64,000 bases of DNA from Tolypocladium sp. Sup5 PDA-1 (Eukaryota; Ascomycota; Sordariomycetes; Hypocreales; Ophiocordycipitaceae): the NCBI GenBank assembly GCA_000750105.3, contig JPHH03000027.1:310001-374000 (forward strand). Reading direction: 5' to 3'. Of this stretch, positions 11,734 to 23,652 are shown one piece after another (the stretch's first letter is position 1; every line of letters starts with the position of its first letter). The notes beneath the pieces are model-generated. The model was not told the origin of the DNA. It searched no databases and saw nothing but the letters and a program-made list of their open reading frames with translations. A program made the translations under genes and the position numbers.

Positions 11734-11961
11734 ATGTCGCTGACGGCACGGGAGCGCGACAACCCCCCGCCGCGGCGCAAGTCGTGCGCCGCGTGCATCA
11801 AGGCCAAACGCCGGTGCGACTTTGCCGTCCCAGCCTGTCTGCGGTGCTCCCAGCGGCGCATCCCGTGCGAGTACCCAGGCCGGAGCGTGCGGCACCGCCT
11901 AGCCGCTCCGAGCCTGGGGCCGGCGATGCAGGTCGCCCTGGGTGTGGATTGTGTCCCGTCT

Positions 11962-11996
<35 letters not shown>

Positions 11997-13068
11997 AGCT
12001 CCGCCGGTGCAGTTTGACGGTATGGACGCCATGAGTGCGATGGACCAGGTGGCTGCGTGCGGAGATGCAGGGCTCCCCGACCTTTCTCTCATAGGCTTCC
12101 CTGTCGACGACACGCTGATGGACATGGAGATGATTCACCAGCCGTCTGCGCTGGCACCCCCGACGGCCAAGGAGTTTCGGGCCGTGAAGGAGGCCATCAC
12201 CAAGCGGCTGCGGTTTGCGATTGATGAGATCAAACAGACGCCTTCTATAATGATCATGGAGACGCAGACGCCGTGGTGTCATCCCCTGCTGTACAAGGAG
12301 GGTATGCCGAGGTTCATGCAAGGCAGGTGTTCACGTCGTCACTCCATCGCTGTGCCTTTTCTCTGACACAAAAGTGTAGATGCTCACGCCGCTTGCGCTC
12401 TCTACATGGCAAAGAACAGAGTCAACGCGCCCATCATCTTCCACGCCATCGAGGTCCGCGTCTGCGATCTCCTCACCGCGTCGCCCCCGGCCACCTTCAT
12501 GGAGATGCTCGCCCACACGCAGGCCCTCATCCTCTACCAAATCATCCGTCTCTTCGACGGCGACATCGCCGCGCGCGTGTCCGCCGAGCGCATCATCCCC
12601 AACCTCGAGGCCTCGACCATGGACCTCCTATCGCACGTGCGCTTCGACGTCGACTCGTCGGCCGACCTCCCGCTGTACCCGCTCGCGCCGACAAAGGCCT
12701 TCTGGCGCGACTGGATCGTGCACGAGTCGGCGCGGCGCACCGTGCTCTTCAGCTTCTTCTTCCTGCAGGCGTTCCGGCTGCTGTCGGGCCAGCGCGGGCT
12801 GACGTGCGACGGGCGGCTGGGCCTGTGCCACGCGTGGACGCTGTCGGCGCACCTGTGGCACGCGCGCTCGCCCGTCGAGTTTGCGCGCTCGTGGAGGGGC
12901 GAGAAGCACTTTGTCGTGACGGACGCGCAGTTTGGGCCGGTGCTGGAGGAGGCGAGGGCCGAGGACGTGGACCGGTTCGGGAGAATGTGGATTTCATGTC
13001 TGCTGGGGGTTGACGAGGCTGAGGGGTGGTTTGCGTCGAGGGGAGGGTCGCTGAGGGTGTTGGAGTGA
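11734..13068 (+). CDS. Zn(2)-Cys(6) transcription factor with poly-Ala tract
   Basis: Probable nuclear regulator. Exons 11734-12301 and 12380-13068 give 418 aa. The 78-bp intron (GTATGC...GTGTAG) joins KE to DAHAACALYMAK. The binuclear cluster is at about residues 14-50, with Cys spacing CAACIKAKRRC and CLRCSQRRIPC. It is followed by a tract of about 13 alanines encoded by eleven GCC repeats plus GCA and GCT. The rest resembles the short fungal specific regulators without a full MHR domain, such as those beside secondary-metabolite or small metabolic genes. The start was set at MSLTARERD, the closest ATG before the cluster. Its partner in regulation is probably the divergent NmrA-like gene, by position only. 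Targets are unknown. Confidence 0.88.
11962..11994 (+). repeat. (GCC)11 triplet repeat encoding poly-Ala
   Basis: Eleven perfect GCC codons in frame in the Zn2Cys6 gene, followed by GCA and GCT. A likely site of length variation between strains. Confidence 0.9.
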
Positions 13069-13582
13069 GGTTTGGTAGAGGGTTTTGTCTTGACATTTAC
13101 ACGGTGTTCTGGCTCTTTCTAGTCCGTATAGCATGATGATTAAATTGCACTGATGCAGAGGGTAGAGTTCATGCTGAATGCCATGTTCATGATTCAGGCG
13201 GCTTACACTCATGCCATTACTCAAATGTTCCAGTATTCATGGATCGAGAGAATATCCATGGGCTTAGTTTGATGAAAAAAAGATACTCTGAAACATTCCA
13301 AGGCTTTTCATTATTACAGAACTATCTCTGCGCTTTGTTGGCGTTGAAGTTGCGTTGTTGCGTTTGATATCGAAAAGGGCGGATATGGGTACAGGGTAGG
13401 CACCTCCAATGAATGATGGCGCCAGATCTGCAACACCCCTGGGCAACATACATGTATGTATTACCCTGACGTCCTGACGTTAAACTCAACCATCACCATC
13501 CACAGCACAACGCCTCGAGGCCCGGCTTCAATTCGATGATACACGGTCGGGCATTCTGAATCCTCCCCGAGGCCCCGACAAA
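13069..13582. other. Intergenic, leader of the NPP phosphodiesterase gene
   Basis: No gene recognised. The sequence is AT-richer than its neighbours and ends in a short leader before the ATG at 13583. Confidence 0.6.
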
Positions 13583-15909
13583 ATGTCTCCCAACAGACTC
13601 GACACAAACCCGCCGGATCGCGACAACGGCTCCCTGCTATCGCCGATCGCGTACGACGACGACGCCTCGTCCATCCACAGCCGAAGCGACCAAGACACAG
13701 ATAGCGACGATGATCAGCTGCTGCAACGCGCGCGCAACAGCCGCGAGCTGCGCGCACACGATCGCATCGTGCTGGTAGAAGAGGAGGACGTGGACCGCCT
13801 AGTCACAACCTCCAGGCGACAACAAGAGCGGCAGCGGCGCGGCTCGGGACTTGCGGTCCCCAATCCGTTGAAGATATTTGGACGAAAGCCAAGCCTGTCG
13901 AATCTGTCAGCCGCTGGAAACTCAACAGAGAGCCTGGTTCCCGACAAGAGAACGTTGCGCCGACAGCGGCGGAAGCAGAAGAGGCAGAGGCTGATGGAGG
14001 ACGCCCGCCACGGCGAAGATGGGGAGCTCATGTACGAGATGGAAGAGGGCGGAATGAGGGAGGGTAGCTCGACGGGCGACAGCACCGACCGCGAGGACAG
14101 CGACGAGGTCGACCGACGGCGACTGAACATGGTGGCCAGCGCAAAGGCAGAGCGCGGACGTAGCTGGCGGCGGTGGATCTTTATCCACTCCCTGATCGCC
14201 ATCGGCTTCGCCATCCTCGTCCTGTTCGCGTGGAAGCTTTCCAAGAACCACAGGGGCGCAAGCACCAAGCCGCACTTGGTCAGCAACGGGACGGCGCTCT
14301 TTGCGCCAACGACCATCATCATCAGCTTGGACGGATTTCGAGCCGACTTTTTACAACGGGGCATCACGCCGAGACTCAACGCCCTCGTCAAGGAAGGCGT
14401 ATCGCCCAAGTACATGCTGCCGTCGTTTCCATCCGTCACCTTTCCGAACCACTATACCCTGGCGACGGGGCTGTATCCCGAGAGCCACGGCATCGTTAGC
14501 AACACGTTCTGGGACCCGGAACTTAAGGCCGAGTTCTATTACACGGACCCCGAGCGGAGCTTGGATCCGAAATGGTGGAAGGGCGAGCCGTTTTGGGCGA
14601 CGGCGGAGCTGCAGGGTATTCGGACCGCCGTCCACATGTGGCCTGGCAGCGAGGCTCACATTCTCCACGTTGAGCCGACTTTCATGGACAAGTACAACGG
14701 CAAGGAGAAGCTGTCCAACAAGGTTTCGAGAATACTGGAGTTCCTGGATAAACCCGGAAAGGAAGATGAATCTGTCAGCGTCGAGCAGATGCGGCCGCAG
14801 CTGATTGCCGCCTACGTGCCCGACGTGGATGCGGACGGCCACAGATATGGCCCAAACAGTACCGAGATTCGATCAACCATTGAGGGCGTGGATACGATGC
14901 TGGACCAGCTCTTCCAAGGATTGGACCACCGCAACTTGACCAATATTGTCAATATCATTGTCGTGTCCGACCACGGAATGGCCACTACTGACATTTCGCG
15001 GCTGATACAGCTCGAGGACCTGGTCGACACTTCAAAGATTGCGCACACCGACGGCTGGCCGCTGTATGGCCTTCGACCCAAGGACGACAAGGATCTCCAA
15101 GACCTGTACGACGGGCTGAAGGAAAAGTCCAAGTCCAATCCCAACTTTGACGTCTATCTCCGTGATGTGGACATGCCCGAAAGATATCACTTCTCCAACA
15201 ACGATCGCATCGCGCCGCTGTGGATCGTCCCCAAGACGGGCTGGGCCATTGTTACCAAGAAAGAATTTGACGTCAAGGAAGGGAAGGAAAAGGGCCTTGT
15301 TTACCACCCCCGGGGGTTGCATGGGTATGACCATGAGCATCCGCTGATGCGGGCCATCTTCATTGCCCGCGGCCCTGCATTCCCACACCCGGCCAACAGT
15401 CAACTCGAGCCTTTCCGTGAGTCTACTAAGGATACAGTGGGAGAAGTCGTGACTAACGTGGTTTAGAAAACACCGAGGTGTATAACATATTGGCAGACTC
15501 TGTTGGCATGGTCCCCAAGCCCAACAACGGAACACTACGGTTGCCCCTGAGGCCCATTGGCACGCACAAGCCGGAAGACACGCCGGAGCAGCCCGCGGAC
15601 CCTCCTCAGTCGTCAACAGCGGAGCCATCAACAGCTGAGCCGTCAACAGCTGAACCATCGAATCATCCAGAGCGACCGACTCGCCCCGCGACTCCGATCC
15701 AGCATGAGCGACCTACCCTTCCCCCACAGCCGTCGCAGACCCAGGAGCCCACGCCGTCATCCGATGGCAATGACAAGAACAAGGGTGGCGACGAAGGCGA
15801 AGATTCGGGCTCGCCTGGGGACACAGTCAAGGGGCTTTGGAACTGGCTGACGGACAAGGTTGGCCACATATGGGATAAGATTATAGGCAATGACTCTGAC
15901 TCCGATTGA
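13583..15909 (+). CDS. npp1: Type I phosphodiesterase / nucleotide pyrophosphatase (NPP family), type II membrane protein
   Basis: Hydrolyses nucleotide phosphodiester or pyrophosphate bonds outside the cytosol. Yeast Npp1/Npp2 act in extracellular nucleotide and phosphate scavenging. Exons 13583-15416 and 15467-15909, with a 50-bp intron (GTGAGT...TTTAG), give 758 aa. Residues 1-195 are hydrophilic and charged. A single membrane span lies at about 197-216 (WIFIHSLIAIGFAILVLFAW). The catalytic domain follows, with metal-binding IIISLDGFRADF, the nucleophile Thr in SVTFPNHYTLATGLYPESHG, DVDADGHRYGP, VVSDHGM and HGYDHEHPLM. The C-terminal 110 residues are Pro/Thr/Ser-rich and include three STAEP repeats, then an acidic tail. 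The second exon restores the conserved NTEVYNILADSVG. The call is secure and the substrate is inferred from the family. Confidence 0.95.
15617..15660 (+). repeat. 15-bp tandem repeat encoding STAEP units
   Basis: Three near-identical copies of a 15-base unit (TCAACAGCTGAGCCG-like) in frame in the Pro/Thr-rich tail of the phosphodiesterase. Length variation would not break the frame. Confidence 0.8.
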
Positions 15910-16752
15910 GCGGGCACTCGTCGGCTAGATGGGTTCCAAATTTTGGTTGATGGCGTTTGAGCGTTCTGGAGCCATGAGCGGCATTTTATTGAATTGACAA
16001 ATAATACTGGCAGCCTTTGGTCTGCCGCCGTAGCTTCATGCTCTTGGTGTTTCGTTGAGTTGTGGTTGATGTGTCCACAACTACAAGTTCGACGTCTTTG
16101 TAAACCTTGAACTGGCTGTGGGGGCATCTAAGCCCTCATGGCAACTCTGAAAGACTGCTGCACATGACGAGGCTTCCAATTAGGTTGACTTTCCGTCTTG
16201 AGGCAGAGGATAATAATTAACCTAAATGATGCAATTGTACGGAGTATTAATAGTTGCTCCCCGCATTCGTTGTAGTGACGGGCAGTGGAGATGAAGGTAA
16301 TTCCCAGGGTCCTGGCCACTGGCGCGCAGCCCCCCCAAGCCCCCGAGTTTCCAGCAGCAGCAAGATCAGCGCACGTGCCGGCAGTTGGGAAACAGTGGGG
16401 GCGCTGGGGCGCAGAGGCTTGCACCACACACCTCCCACTCAACACGGGCGAGTTGCGGCTTGCCAACTAACCTCACTCTCACCTGACCTTATACGACGCG
16501 TCGACGACTTTTCACCTCGACCTCATCCGCCACCGCACCGCCTTCTTGTGCCACGGCAAAAGGCAGCAGCCAGCGAGAGCAGATTGAAACTCGCACAGCA
16601 ACTCTCTCGCCTGTCTTGGCCCGCGACCCTGGCTGCGGCTGCTGGCGCTGGCGCATCGTGCACCCTCGTCTCACCCGAAAAGGACGTATGCCTGCGCCTT
16701 GGTTGCCTGTCTCGGGGGACCACAATCGCTGGGAACAACGGAGGCTCTGAGC
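15910..16752. other. Intergenic, promoter and leader of the SNF2 gene
   Basis: No gene recognised. The last ~250 bases are C/T- and CG-rich, like a fungal 5' leader. Confidence 0.55.
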
Positions 16753-19700
16753 ATGGACGCCCTGAGGGAGGAGTTGACCATTCAGCAGGTCATCCTCGAG
16801 TCCCTGCGCGGCGAGACCTTCGATGGCGCGGACGCAGAGCGCGCCGAGACGCAGAAGGAGATTGAGCGCTTGATGGCGGCGCTTAGGCAGCCGAGACAGG
16901 CTGAACCCGAGCAGAATGCTGCGGGTGGCGAGTGCCGTGAGTGCTTTTCTTCTTCCATCTCTTTGTTCTTGCCTACCTATGAGCCGCTGCGCTGGGACTG
17001 CATACCTTACCCTTCCGTCTCACGTATTTCTCACATGAGTGAACGAGTGTGCACGTCGCTGACTTGGAGATAGCGACGCCAAACAAGGCTCATGCACGGA
17101 GCCGCCACCCAGAGCCAGCCTCGCCACAAGGTAAGCCCTCTCCCGTGTTACCCCTTGGTCGAATGCGCGGCCCTTTTTATGGCTCTCCCTGCTGTGCTTG
17201 CCTTGACACCTGTTGGGCCTCTGGTGGCCGGTCCCATGCCTTCTGTTGGGGCGTTTCACACACGCACACACACACACACGTTGCAGGCCTTTGTTATCCA
17301 ATTCACGTCTGCTGCTTTATCTTCCTCGCCTGCACGTGAACTTTCTTTACCACTTCGGAATCTTGACATGCTTTCCACTTGACACCCGCCCGGCACTGCC
17401 CCAACTGCGTACAACCTTTGCATGTTGAGTTGCCTCCCTGAGCCAGGAGTATACTTTTGCACACCACCCATACTCCCGAATTCTACGCAACCTGCAATAT
17501 ATATTCCTCGAGCCCTTGAACCATTTCCCTTTACATCTGCACCCTTTCATTGCCTCGTACTGACAAGACGTCTTCAAGCGCAACAATCGACTGTTGTCTC
17601 CCCGATACCTAACAGACGCCAACCGTCGGGATTCTTCACCACTCCTCGTAAGCGCCACATGGACAACGACATTTGGGGCAGCCCGGCCCCCCATTCGTTG
17701 CCGAGCCGCAAGCGAGAATATGATTCCACTAGCCTCGGCATTGCCAACGGTCAGGGCAAGTCTCGACGGACTACCCCCACGCCTGGAGGCGGCCCATTCG
17801 CTTCCCAAGACAGCCCCAGAAGTTTCCATGGCGTTGAGATCATCGACCTCACAGGGTACGTCGGCTTGCTTTCCCCGTGTCTCCACACAATACTAACTTT
17901 GAACTAGTGACGACGTTGACTACGACTCGACATGTGTTGCAGCGCAGATCAAGCAGGAGAACAGGCGGGGCCAGGAGAGCAAGGACAGAGAGTTGGCTTT
18001 GCAGCTCTCAAGCCAAGAATCGATGCCTCGTGCTGGGCCTTCTTCAACCCCGGCCGCAAACTCGGCTCACACAAATGCATTTGCGAAATTGATGGCCACG
18101 CAACGATCCAACTCGCGCGGGCCCACCGCCAACCACCAGCCAACAATGCCTGAAGTGAAAGATGAAGGTGGCCCATCGTCGTCTATGCCCGGGGCCTGGA
18201 CCTATGATGCTAGCTGGGATGATGATATCTGGCCGCCCGCGCCGCCGCCGAACATGGCCTTTCGCGGCCCGCACTATGGCTCCGTGCCGGCAACGCCACA
18301 ACCGTTTCCTCTAAACTATCTACAAAATGGCGGAAGCTTCAGCACAGGTGCCAGGCACCAGCCGTTTGGGACGGGAGCGTTCCCCTCGGCAATGGAAAGC
18401 CCATTCATGCTCAGGTCCCAGACAGGACCGGCACAATCGCCAGTGGGAGGAATCAGCCCGGTGAGGAGCATGCCTCCAGGCGGTCTTAGGAGGACCCCGA
18501 GCTTGCCCACTGCCGGTGGAATGAGTCTGTTTGACACGATTCAGCACACCAGCATGTTTGACTACTCGACCTCGCTGGACCCCGATGGAAATGCTTTCCC
18601 AGACAGATTGACAAACTTCCTCCAAGACGCCTTCCATGACCCCAGGGTCACAGAGAAGGAACTGGACGATCTGTTGCAGAATATCCGCCCCGACATGGAT
18701 ATCCCCGAGAGGAACCGCGACGGAACGCCCGCCGGCCTGAGGAGTGCACTATACCCTCACCAGGAACTCGCGCTCTCGTGGATGAAGAACATGGAGGCGG
18801 GAACGAACAAAGGGGGCATCCTGGCTGATGACATGGGCTTGGGGAAAACAATCTCGACTCTGGCCCTCATGTTGGCAAGGCCCGCAAAATCTCGGCCCAA
18901 GGTACGTGACCTGACCAGATTTCCAAACGACGAGTGATTGGTTGCTAACACAAAACAGACGAACCTGATCATCGGACCCCTATCGCTGATACGGCAATGG
19001 GAGGAAGAAATCGCGAAGAAGACGAAGCTCTCCCACCGAATGTCAGTCTTTATATACCACAACAAGAAGGCGACTACGGAAGACTTGCTCAAGTACGACG
19101 TCGTGTTGACGACGTACGGCACGATTGCGGCAGAGTACAAACGACTCGGCAAGTTCATGGAAGAGAACAAGGATCGAAACATCGACTTTAATGACCGAGC
19201 CAACGGAGCCAAGTTCCCCTTGCTCCATCCGAACAAGGCCGAGTTCTACAGGGTCATTCTCGACGAAGCCCAGTGTATCAAAAACAAGGATACAAAGACT
19301 GCAAAGGCTTGCCACAGGCTGAGGACTACATATCGGTGGTGTCTTACAGGGACCCCGATGATGAACGGCGTCCTTGAACTCTTTTCGCTGGTGCACTTCC
19401 TCCGCATCAAGCCATACTGCGTTTGGGAGAACTTCCGTCAGGTAAGCCTCGAAACCGGTCGTTATTGAACTGTACTAACAGCTTGCAGGCATTCGGCGTC
19501 TTGTTTGGCCGGAAGGGAGATGCCAAGAGTGTCGCAATGTCCAGGCTGAGAGCTTTGCTCAAGGCAATCATGCTGCGGCGCAAAAAGGACTCGAAACTGG
19601 ATGGGAAGCCCATTCTGAAGCTTCCGCCCAAGACGGAGGCGATTATCCACGCCAAGCTATCCGATGATGAACGCGGCTTCTACAAGCAACTCGAGGTGAA

Positions 19701-21009
19701 GTCGCAAGTGGAGTTCAGCAAATACCTTCGCGAAGGGTCCATTGGCAAGAATTATTCCAGCATTCTTGTGCTCCTCTTGCGGATGCGGCAGGCGTGCTGC
19801 CACCCGCATCTCAATCTGGATGTCGAGGATGCCGTTGCCTTTGGCAGCGAAGAGATGATCGCGCTGGTCAAGACGTTGGAGCATAACACGGTGGAGCGAA
19901 TCAAGGCGATGGAAGCCTTCGAATGCCCCATATGCTTCGATGCGGTGACGTCGCCATCGTTTTTCATTCCCTGTGGGCATGATAGCTGCAACGACTGCGT
20001 GACTCGCCTGGCGGACAACGCCGCGACCCTGAACCTGCAGGCCGGAGACGAAAGCGACAGGGCTAAGTGCCCTGTGTGCCGAACCGGCTTTGACCCGAAA
20101 AAGTGCTTCACATATGACGCCTTCCGGAGCGTTTACATGCCAGAAACGATTGTTAAGAAGTCAGAGTCCGACGCTGAGGAGGACTCGGGCAGCGACGACG
20201 ATTCCGACTCGGAGCAGGGTTCTGATGACGACGCGGACAGCAAAGGGAACCTGAAAGGTTTTGTCGTTGAAGACGACGACTTTGATGACACTGACTATAT
20301 GAAGTCCAGTTCGACAGCGGAAGTTAAGGCCCTAAAGGCCAAGAAGAAGAAGCGTAAGGGGAAAAAGAAGTCAGCCGACGTCAAACCGTCGATGCTCAAG
20401 AGTTTGCGGGTAGAGGCAAAGAAGAATCGAGATGCTTACAGGCGGTACATGCGCTACCTGCGAAAGACGTGGATGCCTGCGGCCAAGGTTACCGAGTGCA
20501 TGAAACTGCTCAAGGATATCCACGAGACCGGGGAGAAGACGATTGTGTTTTCCCAGTGGACCCTCCTCCTGGATCTCTTGCAGGTTGCCATGCATCATGA
20601 GAAGTTCGGGACAAAGCCTGAGCGATACGATGGGAGCATGTCGGGCGAGGAGCGCGCCAGAGTGGCCAAGGACTTTCGGGACAAGAAGGATGTCAAAGTC
20701 ATGCTCGTCTCCCTCCGAGCAGGCAATGCAGGCCTCAACCTGACGGCGGCCAACAACGTCATCATCATGGACCCCTTCTGGAACCCCTACATTGAGATGC
20801 AGGCCGTCGACCGAGCCTACCGCATCGGCCAGCAGAAGGAGGTCAAGGTGTACCGCATCCTGACCGAGGAGACGGTCGAGGACCGCATCATCGCACTGCA
20901 GGAGCGCAAGAAGGAGATTGTCGAGGCGGCTCTCGACGAGACCGAGAGCATGAAGATTGGCCGTCTCAACGTCAACGAGCTCAAGTTCCTGTTCAACACC
21001 CGGGGTTAG
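16753..21009 (+). CDS. RING-finger SNF2 ATPase (ULS1/RIS1-RAD5-like)
   Basis: DNA translocase with a ubiquitin-ligase RING inserted in its helicase core. Relatives are Uls1 (SUMO-targeted), S. pombe Rrp1/Rrp2 and Rad5/Rad16. Exons 16753-16936, 17074-17130, 17579-17855, 17908-18901, 18959-19441 and 19489-21009 give 1171 aa, with all introns GT-AG. The N-terminus begins with a short helical segment and is then disordered. Walker A (DDMGLGKT) is near residue 480 and the DEAH-type box ILDEAQCIKN near 604. The C3HC4 RING spans about 809-865 (CPICFDAVTS ... CGHDSCNDCV ... CPVCRTGF). A highly acidic Asp/Ser linker (about 889-935) and a Lys-rich patch (about 947) separate it from helicase motif V/VI (AYRIGQQKEVKVYRIL). 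No HIRAN domain was recognised, which favours Uls1 over Rad5. Confidence 0.92.
17257..17279 (+). repeat. CA dinucleotide tract in intron 2 of the SNF2 gene
   Basis: About 23 bases of nearly pure CA repeat inside the 448-bp second intron. Confidence 0.8.
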
Positions 21010-21653
21010 GGACGCACGATACCCCGCAGCGCTGCACTGCATGTTTGCCTGCTTTTTTGCTCCTATGGAATCATGGATATTTACTCTCGGCCATATACGA
21101 GAGGTCTTGGCTGCGAGGGTTTGCTTTTGGAGGGTATTAAACATGGCGCGCGAGGGAGGTTTGTTTGTTTGTAATGATGTATGACTTGTGAGGGATCACG
21201 GCTATCCTGGTGTATGGGTTCGCGACGCATATGGGTTGCCGTTGGTGCGTCAATGGCCAGCCAAGAACTAGATTAAAAGTCTAGATAGACTGGAGCTAGA
21301 AGCGCAAAAAGGACTGCTTGTTGTAACAATACGTCATCTGATGGCGATGTGAAGTTGATCTGATGAGGAGACACTGAGTCGGCCATAAAGTGAATCTTGA
21401 CCCACAGACAACAAGTCTCACTGCGACGTCATGTTGAAACGTGAAGTCATTAACATCGTTATAGTACATGGGTATATCCTGACATGCCCTAGCCAAGGCA
21501 TCAACGCAGAAAGCCCTTCTGCGGTGTTTGTACTGTCTGTCCAGCGGGCTCTTCCTCAGCACTTATCGACCCCAACCACTCCTCAAGCCGGTCCAGGTTG
21601 GTAAGGATGGCATCGCGCCGGTATTGTCTCGCTGCCAGCAGCAGTCCTTCTCG
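21010..21653. other. Convergent 3' intergenic region
   Basis: Separates the 3' ends of the SNF2 and Med17 genes. No gene or repeat was recognised. Confidence 0.6.
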
Positions 21654-23652
21654 CTAGGAAGCTGACTTGCTGACGACCGCGTCGACGACCTCCTCCAGCG
21701 TCATGCTCTCGCTCGGGCCCTCGGATGCCCACTTCCACGTCCTTTGCTGCTGGTGCTGGCTCGCTATGGCTGCACTCGAGAGGACGAGCGCGGACCTGGC
21801 GTCTTGCTGCTCCTGGACGGCAAAGTGAATCTCCACGTCCTCTCTGTCGAGGTCGCGGAGGGACGTGCCCAGCACGCTCGGGGTCCATTCCGTCTTGGCG
21901 GGCGTGTCGGAGAGCTTGGCGAGGTAGTGACTCGTCAGAGACCGGGCGACGGCTGTTTGGACGTAGTCGGATAGGCCCCTGAGGTCCGAGTAGCCATCCG
22001 CGTACGGGGCGCCGGACCCCTGCAGCGGCGAGGACGGCGGAAGCAAGACGTGGTAGTATGTGGCTGTCACGGGGAAGAGGAACGTGCGGCCGCGGATGGT
22101 GAGGGAGAATTCGGGGAGGATGACGAGCTTGACGGTAAACTCGAGAGGTTGGAGCATGTTGCGGACCAAGGTTTGGGCGCCAGACGGCTGGTTAGGTCCA
22201 CTGGCACCGGCTTCGATGGCGGACAATTGCGGAGTATGAAGGGTGAATGAGGAGGCGAGGCCGGCCTTTTGGAGAGCCTTGGCGAGGTCGCCGACGTACC
22301 GGGTGCAAGACTGGATGCTGAGGATGGACGTCATGCGGGCTATGATGGGCCGTAGCAGCGCATACGTCTGCTGCCCCCTGGAGCGAGAGACGTGAGGCGG
22401 TATGGGCCGCGTCCTCATGAGCTCATTATAACGGTGAGCGTAGCCGAGAAGCAGGTGCAGTGAGGCGGATATCATCTCCGCAGTGCTGCTTCCCGGCAGA
22501 CTGTCGTCGGGCGAGGGGCACGACGCGAGCGGCAGCAGCTCGACAGCGACTGTGGACGACTGGTCGATCTTACACGTTAGCCGCGATCCCTCAAGCCGTA
22601 CGTCGTAAGCTGCGAGAGTGCGTGATTCTCGGGTCAGCTCGTGCCAGAGCTCCTGCGAGAAGATGGTGTTGCGGGCCTCGAGGACGCGTGATTCTAGCGA
22701 GGGGTCCTTGCTGGTTCGTCGACGAGGGACAGATCGGCCAACGACTTTGCCGTCTTTTTCATACGTGACAACCAGTCCCTCGGAGACGCCGCCCAATCTG
22801 CCGAGGTCAAGCTCGACTGAGCCGTCGTCGCTTCTCCGCATGGGGGCCAAGCCATTGTTCTTGAACTCGGGTGAGGCTGCTGCGCGTTAGGCGCGGATCG
22901 GGAAACGAAGCCGGATGAAGCGGCGGCTTACCTTCTGAGAAACCAAATCTGACTCCTAGGGTATGGCGCTCTTGAGGCACCCTGCAGAGAGACCAGCCAG
23001 CCTTCTTGACAGCCATGACATCCTCCCAATACCTGCTCTCAGTCTCCACCTCCCTCTCTAGCAGCGAGCTGGCTTCCTCGGCGGCGTCTCGGGTCCGGTC
23101 GATCTCCATGAGGGTCCAACCGAGAGCGACTTCTTCTTGGTCTTTTGTCTTGGCCTCGTTGGTGTTGGCTTCGTCGAGCTTGTCTGCGCCGAGGGTGCCA
23201 ATGCCAACCATCTCGCGCAGCTGCTGGGACAAGGTCAAGCCGGCCTGGGTTGGGTTCTGCTTGGAGAGGAGGAGGGACAGAGAGTCGAGGGTCAGCATGG
23301 CCGTGTTGCCCGCGATGCTAATTCAGATACGTCAGCACTCATACTGCGCTGTAATGAACGATGGAGGAACGCACTCTATGTTCTTTAGCACCTCCATGCG
23401 CGCTACGTTGGGGTCTTTGGGAGCAGCATCGTCGTCGTCCCCCGCGTCGGACATGTCCACATCTTCCTCCCGAGCTGCGCCATTCGTCTCTTCGCGGGCC
23501 TGAATCTCCTCGCGGAGCGTCGCCTCGGTCACGGAGCGAAAACCGCCGGATTGGGCATTAACGCGCGCGATGAAGTCGGCGAGATTCTTGGGCTCCTTGT
23601 CGGCGACGGGGAAGGGCCGCAGGGACAGCGGGTGGCTGTCGTCGGGAGCCAT
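21654..23652 (-). CDS. med17: Mediator of RNA polymerase II transcription subunit 17
   Basis: Srb4/Med17 is the scaffold of the Mediator head module and is needed for most Pol II transcription. Three minus-strand exons, 23652-23375, 23317-22932 and 22879-21654, give 629 aa. Donors are GTGCGT and GTAAGC. Features typical of fungal Med17 are the N-terminal PLSLRPFPVADKEPKNLADF, an acidic linker (EEDVDMSDAGDDDDAAP), a conserved amphipathic segment ending in GWSLCRVPQERHTLGVRFGF, and a C-terminal half beginning LAPMRR. The third exon has two possible acceptors in tandem (CAGCAG), so an isoform lacking one Ala is possible. It shares an ~1.05-kb divergent promoter with phosphofructokinase. Confidence 0.93.
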
